Assembly (NCBI GenBank): GCA_050949705.1 | Contig: JBMNGG010000004.1 | Span: 1-64,000, forward strand | DNA length: 64,000 nucleotides | Direction: 5' to 3' | Origin: JBMNGG01 sp050949705 | GTDB taxonomy: Bacteria > Bacillota > Thermosediminibacteria > Thermosediminibacterales > Tepidanaerobacteraceae | In this document: positions 26,683 through 35,554 of the stretch, in pieces | Numbering within the stretch: the stretch's first letter is position 1 | Layout of the letters: every line of letters starts with the position of its first letter | Made by a program: the position numbers and the translations under genes | Notes under the pieces: generated by a model | Told to the model about the DNA's origin: nothing | What the model saw: only the letters and a program-made list of their open reading frames with translations | The model's database searches: none

Positions 26683-27606
26683 ATGCCTAATTTAGTACAG
26701 TATTTAGAAGTATCACCAGAAGTTTCAAAAGCATTAGCTGAAAAAAGACCCGTAGTTGCTTTGGAATCTACAATCATTTCCCACGGGATGCCATACCCTA
26801 AGAATGTTGAGACGGCACTGGCTGTAGAAAAGGTTGTTAGGGACAATGGTGCGGTTCCGGCAACTATTTCCATCATTAAAGGTAAGTTGAAGGTTGGGAT
26901 GTCCCAAGACGAGATTAGTTATTTCGGGAAAAAGGGGCTTAATATAACAAAAGCCAGCAGGCGAGATATTCCTGTTTTAGTGGCAAGAGGTGAAGATGGG
27001 GCAACAACGGTAGCAGGGACTATGATAATAGCCAATTTGGCTAAAATCCCATTTTTTTGCACGGGTGGTATAGGCGGTGTACATCGTGGGGCAGAAACGA
27101 CTATGGATATTTCGGCAGATCTAGATGAACTTGCGAGGACTCCTGTTGCTGTCATTTGCGCAGGTGTAAAGTCTATTTTAGACATTGGCAGGACTTTAGA
27201 ATATTTAGAGACAAAAGGTGTTTCAATTTTAGGATACAAAACAGAAGATTTCCCCGCATTTTTCACCAGAAAAAGTGGGTTTAAGGTAGATTATAAAGTA
27301 GATTCTCCTAAAGAAGCAGCTGCTGCATTTAAGGCTATTCGAGATCTCTCGTTAAACAATGGCATGCTTATAGTAAATCCAATACCTGAAAGGTTTTCCA
27401 TGGATGAGGCGTATATTGAAGGGAAAATCAATGAAGCAATAGCTAAAGCCGAAGGATTGGGTATCAAGGGAAAAGATGTGACTCCTTTTTTACTGGATGC
27501 AATACAAAAAGCAACAGAAGGGAAGAGCCTGGAGTCAAATATACAGCTTGTTTTTAACAATGCAGCTGTAGCTGCAAATATTGCAGTGGCATACTCGACC
27601 CTATAG
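26683..27606 (+). CDS. psuG: Pseudouridine-5'-phosphate glycosidase
   Basis: A 307-residue enzyme that cleaves pseudouridine 5'-phosphate to uracil and ribose 5-phosphate (the reaction is reversible). Family hallmarks are VALESTIISHGMPYPKN near the N-terminus, GGIGGVHRGAE in the middle and PVAVICAGVKSILDIGRTLE. The start is the ATG at 26683, after GAAAGGGG; the longer frame runs into the permease gene. It fixes the theme of the operon: salvage of pseudouridine from RNA breakdown, with the ABC importer supplying the nucleoside and a PfkB kinase the phosphorylation. Confidence 0.93.
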   Translation: MPNLVQYLEVSPEVSKALAEKRPVVALESTIISHGMPYPKNVETALAVEKVVRDNGAVPATISIIKGKLKVGMSQDEISYFGKKGLNITKASRRDIPVLVARGEDGATTVAGTMIIANLAKIPFFCTGGIGGVHRGAETTMDISADLDELARTPVAVICAGVKSILDIGRTLEYLETKGVSILGYKTEDFPAFFTRKSGFKVDYKVDSPKEAAAAFKAIRDLSLNNGMLIVNPIPERFSMDEAYIEGKINEAIAKAEGLGIKGKDVTPFLLDAIQKATEGKSLESNIQLVFNNAAVAANIAVAYSTL

Positions 27607-27677
27607 TTATAGTTAGTCGTAGTTACTTCTTATGTTGAGAAATGATATAAAATTTCTATGTTGGGGTGAGATGAAGT

Positions 27678-28547
27678 ATGGAAAAACAGATTGGAAGAAA
27701 AGAACCACCATTGTTTGAGGTGGACGGCAAAGCTGTCCTTACGGGATTGACAAAAGGTGATAAGTTAGGGCGCTATGCCATACTTGCAGTGAGGGACCCT
27801 CTTGGATTTTCAAAAGATGCAGCTGATGTTATAGCAGACTATATGACCGATGTGAAGGAAGTTGCAAGAAACTCCATGTTTACAGTATTGAGTGGAAATT
27901 ACAGAAATGCACAGATCTTAGTATGTTCCACAGGGAGCGGTGGTGCAGATACCGAAATTGCTCTAATGGACCTTATGCAGTATGGAGGAGTTGACACCTT
28001 CTTGAGGATTGGAACATCAGGCACACAGCAGCCTGACCTTAATGTAGGCGACATCGTAATTACAGAAGGTGCTGTGAGAGATGAGGGTCTGACTAAGGAA
28101 TATATTGCACCACAGTATCCTGCAATCGCCAACTATGAAATGATGATTTCTATGATAGAAGTTGCTCAGCGTAAAGGGCTGAGGTATCACGTGGGAATAA
28201 CCCGCTCCAATGATTCTATTTACTGCGGTCAGGGGAGAACTGTACAAGATTACCTACCTATGCCCCAGGATAGAATTGTAGAATATTGGGTAAATGCAGG
28301 CATACTTAATGTGGAGCGAGAGACATCTACTATACTGACATTAGCAAAGCTTTTTAAAGCAAGAGGCGGATCTATTTGCGTGGTTTGCAACAGCTCTATA
28401 TCCCAGGAAGTGGGCGTTTCTCAGGGGATAGATGATGCAATCTTGGTGGGGTTAGAGGGATTGGCCATCTTAGCTCGCCGAGATATTGAAAAAGAAAAGG
28501 CAGGACAAAAATGGTGGAGTCCATACCTGAGTAGTGATGAAAATTAA
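27678..28547 (+). CDS. Uridine phosphorylase-like nucleoside phosphorylase
   Basis: A 289-residue protein of the PNP/UDP phosphorylase family, which splits nucleosides with phosphate into base and ribose 1-phosphate. VCSTGSGGADTEIALMDLMQ and FLRIGTSGTQQPDLNVGDIV match the phosphate- and ribose-binding segments. The C-terminal part diverges from standard uridine phosphorylases (WVNAGILNVERETSTILTLAK is present). In this operon it would handle ordinary nucleosides that the importer also takes up. Pseudouridine itself has a C-C bond and cannot be phosphorolysed this way. GGGGTGAG precedes the ATG. Confidence 0.85.
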   Translation: MEKQIGRKEPPLFEVDGKAVLTGLTKGDKLGRYAILAVRDPLGFSKDAADVIADYMTDVKEVARNSMFTVLSGNYRNAQILVCSTGSGGADTEIALMDLMQYGGVDTFLRIGTSGTQQPDLNVGDIVITEGAVRDEGLTKEYIAPQYPAIANYEMMISMIEVAQRKGLRYHVGITRSNDSIYCGQGRTVQDYLPMPQDRIVEYWVNAGILNVERETSTILTLAKLFKARGGSICVVCNSSISQEVGVSQGIDDAILVGLEGLAILARRDIEKEKAGQKWWSPYLSSDEN

Positions 28548-28610
28548 ATTTCAAAGGAAAGATGTAAAATCTACATTACTACTAAAAATATAAAACGGGG
28601 ATGTGCTTCA

Positions 28611-29576
28611 GTGAGAGATAGATTAGATAATAGTCTCCACCTTGTTCCGAAAGATGTTTTCATAATTGGGGATGTGCTCATGGATTATCAATACTGGGTG
28701 GATAGCATGCCCCAAATTGGTGGAGACACAAAAATAATTATGTATAATAAAAATTCGGGGGGTTCAGCGGCAAATACAGCTTTTGCCCTTAAATACTTAG
28801 ATGCTTCCTGTGCCTTTTGTGGAAGAATAGGTAGAGATGAAATAGGCTGTAAGATTATTGAGCAGATGCAATCTATTGACCTTGATATTACCTGTATGCA
28901 GTATGGCGAATATACCGGATATACACTGACAATAATTGATAAAAATGGTGAGCGGACCATGTTTTCCTTTCGTGGTTCCGCAGAAGAACCATTCGAATTT
29001 ACTAAGGAGCTAGTTGCCTATCTGGAAGCTGCTAAAATTTTGTTAATTTCCGGTTATCTATTGACAAATGATGTTCAGGCAGATTTCATACTTAAAGCTA
29101 TAAAGATTTCAAAAAATGCCGGTGGCATTATTGCATTGGATCCTTCCCCTAATATAAATCTTGTTGGCAAAAATTTGCTGGAAGAGACACTTAAATCTGT
29201 TGATATATTGCTACCAAACAAAGAGGAACTTCAGATGATGGGAGGAACTTCTGATATAGATTTAGCATTAGAAAAGTTGCTGCTAAAAACACCGTGTATA
29301 GCAGTAAAATTGGGATCGAAAGGGTCGGCAATAGCTATACGAAGAGGTTTCAGAACTTTGTCGGGATATGAATTTATGTACAATGAAAAGTATTTCTCGG
29401 CGGTAAAAGAAGCAAGTCCAATAGACACAACGGGTGCGGGAGATGCATTCAATGCAGGATTCATAGATTCGTTCGTAAAATGCGAGAATCACGTAAAATG
29501 GCTGGAATCAGGTAACAAGCTGGCGAGTAAGGTTATCATGAAAAAAGGGGCAGCATCTTTTTATCTTAATAAATAA
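28611..29576 (+). CDS. PfkB-family sugar/nucleoside kinase, probable pseudouridine kinase
   Basis: A 321-residue ribokinase-family enzyme. The N-terminal GG motif is NSGGSAANTAFALKYL, and the C-terminal signature DTTGAGDAFNAGF is intact, with D272, GAGD 275-278 and catalytic D278. It is the last gene of the operon. Pseudouridine must be phosphorylated before PsuG can act, so this is the best candidate for pseudouridine kinase; the first gene's PfkB domain has a damaged motif. Ribokinase is the main alternative. The start is a GTG after ACGGGGATG. Confidence 0.8.
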   Translation: MRDRLDNSLHLVPKDVFIIGDVLMDYQYWVDSMPQIGGDTKIIMYNKNSGGSAANTAFALKYLDASCAFCGRIGRDEIGCKIIEQMQSIDLDITCMQYGEYTGYTLTIIDKNGERTMFSFRGSAEEPFEFTKELVAYLEAAKILLISGYLLTNDVQADFILKAIKISKNAGGIIALDPSPNINLVGKNLLEETLKSVDILLPNKEELQMMGGTSDIDLALEKLLLKTPCIAVKLGSKGSAIAIRRGFRTLSGYEFMYNEKYFSAVKEASPIDTTGAGDAFNAGFIDSFVKCENHVKWLESGNKLASKVIMKKGAASFYLNK

Positions 29577-29626
29577 TAAAAAAGAACAGTCCCCGTGAAT
29601 ATTTGGGGACGGTTCTTTTTTGTTCA
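29575..29626. repeat. Inverted pair of 31-nt repeats acting as a terminator-like hairpin
   Basis: A minus-orientation partial copy (29575-29594) and a full plus copy (29596-29626) begin at the stop codon of the nucleoside operon. Arms 29578-29594 and 29605-29621 pair with one mismatch, and the right arm ends in TTTTTT. This makes a good intrinsic terminator for the operon. Confidence 0.85.
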
Positions 29627-29743
29627 TTATCATATTCATAATTAATCTCTAATAAAATGTTATAAGTGTTATGGAATTATTTTCAAAAGTGAAGGTATAT
29701 TTTACCGGGTATATTTGTTAATAATTGAGATGCTAATATTTCA

Positions 29744-29774
29744 TGAATAATTTGGAACCGTCCCTAAAAACCCA
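29744..29774 (-). repeat. 31-nt palindromic repeat copy, diverged
   Basis: It starts TGAATA and has the core GGAACCGTCCC, but its 3' end has lost the TATTCA terminus. It lies in the 508-base gap before the TRAP operon. Confidence 0.65.
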
Positions 29775-30001
29775 ACAACACATTTTGTAAAAATAACCTG
29801 TTTATGTCGGCCTGTTTTTGTTATATAATATGTTGGTCGTGACTTGTTTTTTGTTTTTTAGATAAAATCAGCAAGAATAAATACAATTTCGACAGAATAT
29901 TTGAATTAATATAATTTTGACAAAATAGCAAAAACGTATTAAAATATTAAGTAATGTGAGAACTACATGACCTTTTTACTTAATTAATACTTAATGAAGA
30001 A

Positions 30002-30030
30002 TTGACAAATTGTATACAAGTATGTTATTA
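30002..30030 (+). promoter_or_regulatory. TRAP promoter with GntR-type palindrome
   Basis: TTGACA (30002-30007) and TTATTA (30025-30030) are 17 bases apart. The spacer holds the perfect palindrome TTGTATACAA (30010-30019), which matches the binding-site form of GntR/FadR-subfamily regulators. No regulator gene is adjacent. Confidence 0.65.
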
Positions 30031-30084
30031 TTTTTGTGTTATGTGTATCCCAAAAAAATTAAAAAATCAAAAGGGGGATAAATC

Positions 30085-31092
30085 ATGAGAAAAAAAGTGT
30101 TAACTATAATGCTCGCCGCTGTGCTAATTATGGCATTGGTTGCCGGTTGCGGCGGAGTAGGAAGCAGCACACCACAAAATGGTGATGCAGAAGGGGAAGG
30201 AAAGCAAGAAGCAAAGCAACAGGAACAAGTATTTTTAAACGTTGCAACAGGCGGAACAGCCGGTACCTATTTTCCACTAGGTGGTGCTCTGACTGAAATT
30301 TGGAACAAAAACATACCAGGTGTAAATTCTACAGCTCAGAGTACTGGAGCCTCAGTAGCTAATATCAACCTTTTAAAAGAGAAAAAAGCAGAAATAATTT
30401 TTGTTCAAAACGACATAACTTATTATGCTGCTAATGGTGTAGAGCTTTTTGAAGATAAGTACGAAGATTTAAGAGGTCTTGCGATCTTGTATCCCGAAAC
30501 TATTCAACTGGTTACTCTTGGAAATAAGGGAATAAATTCAGTTGAAGATCTTAAGGGTAAGAGAGTTGCTGTTGGTGCAGCAGGAAGTGGAGCTGAGGCT
30601 AATGCCAGGCAGATTCTAAATGCAGCAGGGATAACTTATGATGATATTTCTGCTCAGTATCTATCTTTTGCAGAAGCTGCCAACAACCTTAAAGACGGTA
30701 ACGTAGATGCAGCTTTCCTAACTGCCGGATTCCCCACAGCTGCCGTTACAGACATAGCAGCTCAGCATGATCTAAAACTAATTTCTTTAGATGATTCTTT
30801 AGTGGAAAAATTAACAGCTGACTATCCTTATTACACGATGAACGTAATACCTGGGGGTACTTACAGCGGTGTTGACGAAGATATCCAAACAGTTGCTGTC
30901 CAGGCTATGCTGGCAGTAACAAGTGACCTAGATGAGGAATTAGCTTATAATCTTGTCAAATACATGTATGATAATCTTGATAGAATCAAAGCTGCTCACT
31001 CTGTAGGTGAACTTATAAAACCTGAAACAGGTACTGAGGGTATGCCTGTAGAACTTCACCCAGGTGCCCAGAAATACTTTGATGAGCTTTAA
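30085..31092 (+). CDS. TAXI-family TRAP solute-binding lipoprotein
   Basis: A 335-residue receptor of the TAXI class of TRAP transporters. The signal peptide ends in lipobox VAGC; the mature domain begins VFLNVATGGTAGTYFPLGGA, the TAXI signature. It binds a small carboxylate or similar ligand outside the membrane and hands it to the fused TRAP permease encoded two genes on. GGGGGA lies upstream of the ATG. The linker after the lipobox is rich in Glu, Gly and Gln. The ligand cannot be told from sequence. Confidence 0.9.
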   Translation: MRKKVLTIMLAAVLIMALVAGCGGVGSSTPQNGDAEGEGKQEAKQQEQVFLNVATGGTAGTYFPLGGALTEIWNKNIPGVNSTAQSTGASVANINLLKEKKAEIIFVQNDITYYAANGVELFEDKYEDLRGLAILYPETIQLVTLGNKGINSVEDLKGKRVAVGAAGSGAEANARQILNAAGITYDDISAQYLSFAEAANNLKDGNVDAAFLTAGFPTAAVTDIAAQHDLKLISLDDSLVEKLTADYPYYTMNVIPGGTYSGVDEDIQTVAVQAMLAVTSDLDEELAYNLVKYMYDNLDRIKAAHSVGELIKPETGTEGMPVELHPGAQKYFDEL

Positions 31093-31138
31093 AACGAGGA
31101 GGTAACTGAGCATTGGAGAAATCCAATGCTCAGATTTT

Positions 31139-31678
31139 ATGAAAATCCGCTTGGAAATATTAGCTATTCTTATTGCAGTAACTCTGCTATTATTTTTTGT
31201 CAATTTTAAATTAGAGAAAACAAAGGTTTTAATAATAGAATCTGAAACAGAGAATATTAAACATACAATTAAAATTCCCCAGAAAAAATTTACGCTAAGT
31301 TATATACATTCGGTACAAAAGACCCCAGTCTATGAAGTTTTTGAAATAGATGAAGACAACAAACTTATTCTAAAAGAAACGACTTTTTCATCTTTGGGTG
31401 TGGGTCTACCTTTCACCGAGGAAAATGGGGTTTTTAGAAATGAGCAAGGCAAGTTTAAGTTAACAGGCCTTAACCGAGAGTTTACGTCCATTGCTATACG
31501 GGTATCGCCTATTCCAAAGCATACTATTATAATTGGAGAAAACACTCATCCTTTACTGTCTATTGTAGCCCCGGATGACCTTGTGAAAATTGCGGCTGCT
31601 GACAGGTGGATGCTTGTAAGGCGTAACAATTTCACATGGAAGGGACTGAGTGAGAAAAATGACGGATATCAAAGATAA
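31139..31678 (+). CDS. DUF1850 protein associated with TAXI-TRAP transporters
   Basis: A 179-residue protein with one N-terminal membrane segment (about 5-23) and an extracellular domain containing KFTLSYIHSVQKTPVYEVFE, the conserved segment of DUF1850. The family is often encoded between TAXI receptors and fused TRAP permeases, as here, but its role is not established. It overlaps the permease gene by about 29 bases, so the three genes form one unit. Its start follows the receptor's stop by 46 bases. Confidence 0.8.
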   Translation: MKIRLEILAILIAVTLLLFFVNFKLEKTKVLIIESETENIKHTIKIPQKKFTLSYIHSVQKTPVYEVFEIDEDNKLILKETTFSSLGVGLPFTEENGVFRNEQGKFKLTGLNREFTSIAIRVSPIPKHTIIIGENTHPLLSIVAPDDLVKIAAADRWMLVRRNNFTWKGLSEKNDGYQR

Positions 31679-33602
31679 TGATTTTGAACAAGCGGCTGTC
31701 GTAAGTGAAGAACTTATGCGAAAAGTTGATAAGGAGTCGGATTACCGAATTTTAACAGGTTTTTTCGCAAAACTCATAGCCGCTATAGCAATAACCTTTT
31801 CTGTTTTTCAAATTTACACAGCAGGATTTGGCACTCTTGATGCCATGTTGCAAAGGGCCGTACATCTTGCCTTTGCTTTATGTTTGATATTTCTGCTGTA
31901 TCCTGCAAGAACTAGTTGGCCAAGGAATAAAGTCCATCCAATTGATGTCATCTTTGCTATCTTAGGGGCTGCGGCACCTTTGTATATTGTTGTTTTTTAT
32001 CAAGATTTAGTAAGGAGAGCAGGTCTCGTTACTACAACTGACTATATTATTGGAATTATAGCTGTTCTTCTAATACTAGATGCAGTAAGAAGAGTTGTAG
32101 GTTTGCCTATGGTGTGTGTGGCAATAACCTTTATAGCCTACGCACTTTTTGGAAGACAGCTTCCTGGTGCTCTTGCTCACAGGGGTTCTGATCTTCCTAC
32201 ACTGGTGCAGCACTTGTTTTATACCACTGAAGGAATTTTCGGTATACCCCTAGGGGTGTCATCAACCTTTATATTCTTGTTTATTTTGTTTGGTGCATTT
32301 TTAGAGAAAACCGGATTAGGTCAGCTTTTCATAGATCTTTCTAACGCTGTAGCGGGATGGGCGGCAGGAGGGCCTGCAAAGGTTGCTGTTATAGCATCTG
32401 CCTTAGAGGGAACTGTTTCTGGAAGCTCTGTAGCGAATACAGCAGGTTCTGGAAGCTTCACCATTCCGATGATGAAAAAGCTGGGATATAATCCTGAGTT
32501 TGCAGGTGCTGTAGAGGCTACAGCATCTACTGGAGGTCAGCTAATGCCACCTATTATGGGTGCAGCGGCCTTTCTCATGTCAGAATTCGTTGGTGTACCC
32601 TACTTTAGGATAGTAACTGCAGCAATAATTCCTGCACTTTTATACTATTTTGGTGTATGGACTCAGGTACACTTTGAGGCTAAGCGGTTAGGCCTTAGAG
32701 GAATGTCTCGGGAAGAGTTACCAAAGATTGGAACTATACTTAAAGAAAGAGGCCATCTTTTAGTACCCCTTATAGCATTGATATATCTTTTAGCAAAAGG
32801 TTATACACCTATGAGGGCAGCACTTGTGGCAATACTTCTTACAATAGGATGTGCTATGCTTAAGAAAAATACCCGCATTAGCTTTTCTGATATAATTGAA
32901 GGTCTTGAAAAAGGTGCTAGAGGTGCTTTAGGTGTAGTAGCTGCGACAGCTTGCGCCGGTATTATCGTGGGTGTTGTTACACTTACGGGATTAGGTCTTA
33001 GACTGGGCTCAGTTTTAGTAGATTTTGCAGATGGCAAACTTTTCCTTACTCTCGTATTTACCATGATAACTTCAATTATTTTGGGAATGGGTGTGCCTAC
33101 GACGGCAAACTATGTAATAACATCTACAATTGCTGCTCCAGCACTTATTCTGATGGATGTTCCTGTTTTAGCTGCACACATGTTTGTTTTCTATTTTGGC
33201 ATAATAGCAGACGTAACACCACCTGTGGCTCTAGCGGCCTTTGTTGGTGCAGGTATTGCTAAAGCAAATCCGCTAAAAACAGGGATACAGGCTACGAAGT
33301 TGGCTATTGCAGCTTTTCTTGTGCCATATATTTTCGTATACAATCCCTCGATGCTGTTAATAGATGTAAACACAGTGGATATAATTTTGATGATAATAAC
33401 TTCAATTATCGGCATTATAGGAGTAGGTGCCGGTGTCGAAGGATTCTTTATTGCAAATTTATCGGTATTGGAAAGGATACTCTTTTTTGTAGGCGGGATA
33501 TTGTTAGTAATTCCAGGGTTACAAACGGATGTTATAGGCCTTATACTTTTGGCTACCGGATATATAATGCAAAAGGGAAAGGCAAAATTGCTTAAAGCAT
33601 AA
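31650..33602 (+). CDS. Fused TRAP transporter permease (small and large subunits)
   Basis: A 650-residue membrane protein that joins the 4-TM small (DctQ-like) and 12-TM large (DctM-like) subunits, as usual for TAXI systems. The large-subunit signature is seen in ALEGTVSGSSVANTAGSGSF, in EATASTGGQLMPPIMGAAAF and in the second-half ILGMGVPTTANYVITS. It transports its ligand with an ion gradient. The start could be GTG 31650 (4 bases after AAGGGA) or ATG 31659 (13 bases after); I kept 31650. A strong terminator follows its stop. Confidence 0.92.
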   Translation: MRKMTDIKDNDFEQAAVVSEELMRKVDKESDYRILTGFFAKLIAAIAITFSVFQIYTAGFGTLDAMLQRAVHLAFALCLIFLLYPARTSWPRNKVHPIDVIFAILGAAAPLYIVVFYQDLVRRAGLVTTTDYIIGIIAVLLILDAVRRVVGLPMVCVAITFIAYALFGRQLPGALAHRGSDLPTLVQHLFYTTEGIFGIPLGVSSTFIFLFILFGAFLEKTGLGQLFIDLSNAVAGWAAGGPAKVAVIASALEGTVSGSSVANTAGSGSFTIPMMKKLGYNPEFAGAVEATASTGGQLMPPIMGAAAFLMSEFVGVPYFRIVTAAIIPALLYYFGVWTQVHFEAKRLGLRGMSREELPKIGTILKERGHLLVPLIALIYLLAKGYTPMRAALVAILLTIGCAMLKKNTRISFSDIIEGLEKGARGALGVVAATACAGIIVGVVTLTGLGLRLGSVLVDFADGKLFLTLVFTMITSIILGMGVPTTANYVITSTIAAPALILMDVPVLAAHMFVFYFGIIADVTPPVALAAFVGAGIAKANPLKTGIQATKLAIAAFLVPYIFVYNPSMLLIDVNTVDIILMIITSIIGIIGVGAGVEGFFIANLSVLERILFFVGGILLVIPGLQTDVIGLILLATGYIMQKGKAKLLKA

Positions 33603-33609
33603 AAAAAAA

Positions 33610-33641
33610 GGGACAGCCTGATTAAAGGTTGTCCCTTTTTT
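33610..33641 (+). terminator. Intrinsic terminator of the TRAP operon
   Basis: GGGACAGCC (33610-33618) and GGTTGTCCC (33627-33635) form a 9-bp stem followed by TTTTTT, starting 8 bases after the permease stop. A-tract on the left makes it usable in both directions. Confidence 0.9.
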
Positions 33642-33655
33642 AGATTCAAATTAAT

Positions 33656-34279
33656 TTAAGTGTTTTTCATAATGATTCTTTCAATGACCTCTGCTACATC
33701 TTCACATGCATCACAGCACTTTTCCAGATAATGATAGGTACTGTCCCAAGCAACAATATCTTTATAATCTTTGTTGCTTAGATATAAAGCTCTTATGGCT
33801 TCTGTGTAGAGGGTATCTCCTTCTTCTTCTAGCCGATTAATTTCTATAATTAGATCACGTATTTTTTTCGATTTGCGGAAGTTAGGGAATTCATCAATAA
33901 AAGCCTTTTTTAATAAATAACAGCTTTTTTCTATTAGCTCAGTTAGCTTTTGGGCATATTCCGTAACTTTAACAACATTATACATATACATTTGCATTAA
34001 TACGTCTTCAATGCTATCGGTTACGGTATCGATTGAATCTGCCATTGCCATAATGTCTTCACGGTCAATCGGAGTAATAAATTCCTTAAGAAGTTTTCCC
34101 ATCATTTTGTGTCTTGCTACATCTGCACTATGTTCAATAGCATGCATTTCTTCCATTTTAGCCTTTATCTGATTTGCATCAAAGTTTATCATTATTTGTT
34201 TTAATAAGTCTGCAGCTTTACAGGAGTAATCCATCAATTCAACAAAAGTATCAAAATAATAATTTTCTTTTTTACGCAT
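33656..34279 (-). CDS. DUF47 (PhoU-like) accessory protein of phosphate transporter
   Basis: A 207-residue all-helical protein of the DUF47/PhoU-like family. MHAIEHSADVARHKMMGKLL (a metal-binding E-H--D pattern), ITPIDREDIMAMADSIDTV and VIERIIMKNT near the end are typical. It is encoded 29 bases behind a PiT-family phosphate transporter, the usual pairing, and is thought to modulate that transporter. Length is normal for the family. Confidence 0.88.
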   Translation of the reverse strand: MRKKENYYFDTFVELMDYSCKAADLLKQIMINFDANQIKAKMEEMHAIEHSADVARHKMMGKLLKEFITPIDREDIMAMADSIDTVTDSIEDVLMQMYMYNVVKVTEYAQKLTELIEKSCYLLKKAFIDEFPNFRKSKKIRDLIIEINRLEEEGDTLYTEAIRALYLSNKDYKDIVAWDSTYHYLEKCCDACEDVAEVIERIIMKNT

Positions 34280-34308
34280 AACCTTGCCTTCCCCTATCTA
34301 TATTTTTA

Positions 34309-35361
34309 TTAAAATATTCTCATAAAAAATAATGCTAATAAAAAGCTGATCAATCCGCATCCCGGGAAAGTCATAACCCAAGCGAAAATCATTTCTTTCA
34401 CAATTCCCCAATTTACAGATGATATTCTTCTTGCAGCACCTACACCCATTATAGCAGTTGTTTTGGTATGTGTAGTGCTGACAGGTAATCCCAACACAGA
34501 AGCTATAAATAAACAAATAACTCCTGCTAAATCAGCGGAAAAGCCTTGATATGTTTCTAGCTTTACCATTTCCATTCCAACAGATTTTATTATGCGCATA
34601 CCGCCTATGGAAGTTCCAAGAGACATAACTAGTGAACACAATATTATCAGCCATAATGGAATGACAAATTCAGTAACAGAAGCTTGCCCTTGTGCCAGAA
34701 ATACACCTAGCATAAAAACTCCCATAAATTTTTGGCCATCTTGTGCACCATGCATAAAACCCATACCGGCTGCACTAATTATTTGCGCATTTTTAAAAAA
34801 CCCATAGGTCTTTCTACGATCAAAACCCCTAAAAACGTTTTCTACCATTTTAACTACGAACCAACCAGAAAAGAATCCTAAAAACAAAGAAAGTGCTAAA
34901 CCATAAATCACTTTTATCCACTCATCAAAATTTATGCCGCTTATGCCTCCCTGAAGTGCAATAGCAGCACCACTGATACCAGCTATTAAAGCATGACTTT
35001 CGCTGGTTGGTATGCCGAACCACCAAGCGGCTGTGGCCCATACTACAATAGCAAACATGGCAGCACAAAGGGCAATAAGCGCTTTATGGGCATCTCCGCC
35101 AAAGTCAACCATGTTATAAATGGTTTCTGCCACTTTTGAATTAATCATTGTCATAAAAAATACGCCCAAAAAATTAAATATAGCTGCCATAATAATTGCA
35201 GGTCTGGGTGCCATAGAGCGAGTGGAAATACAAGTAGCAATAGCATTTGGTGCATCGGTCCATCCGTTGACCATAATAGTTCCCAACGTTAATGTCACGG
35301 TAATAACCAACGCCGGATTAGTAAGTAAATTGGACAAAAACTCATTTAAAGTCACGGTCAT
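34309..35361 (-). CDS. pit: PiT-family inorganic phosphate transporter
   Basis: A permease of about 350 residues with the PHO-4 family motifs in both halves: NGWTDAPNAIATCISTRSM near the N-terminus and GMGFMHGAQDGQKFMGVF in the middle, plus the C-terminal LPVSTTHTKTTAIMGVGAARR. It takes up phosphate with protons or sodium. In-frame ATGs occur at 35370, 35367 and 35361; only the last is a normal distance from the GAAAG binding site. It forms an operon with the DUF47 gene. Confidence 0.9.
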   Translation of the reverse strand: MTVTLNEFLSNLLTNPALVITVTLTLGTIMVNGWTDAPNAIATCISTRSMAPRPAIIMAAIFNFLGVFFMTMINSKVAETIYNMVDFGGDAHKALIALCAAMFAIVVWATAAWWFGIPTSESHALIAGISGAAIALQGGISGINFDEWIKVIYGLALSLFLGFFSGWFVVKMVENVFRGFDRRKTYGFFKNAQIISAAGMGFMHGAQDGQKFMGVFMLGVFLAQGQASVTEFVIPLWLIILCSLVMSLGTSIGGMRIIKSVGMEMVKLETYQGFSADLAGVICLFIASVLGLPVSTTHTKTTAIMGVGAARRISSVNWGIVKEMIFAWVMTFPGCGLISFLLALFFMRIF

Positions 35362-35440
35362 ATGCATCATCTTTCATACATTTTTTTTACATACATTACT
35401 AGTATAACATTTTTTAGGATAAAAAAATAGGCACCTTTAG

Positions 35441-35510
35441 TGAATATTTGGGGACGGTTCCTTATTATTCATTTCTGAATGAATATTTAGGGACGGTTCT
35501 TTTTTATTCA
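35441..35510 (+). repeat. Tandem pair of 31-nt repeats upstream of the RAYT gene
   Basis: Two direct copies at 35441-35471 and 35480-35510, both in plus orientation, lie just before the transposase gene. The second has an inverted partner at 36353 beyond the gene. Confidence 0.9.
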
Positions 35511-35554
35511 TAATTAAGGCATCTTATGGTATAATTGCCCTTAAGGAGTTGATG

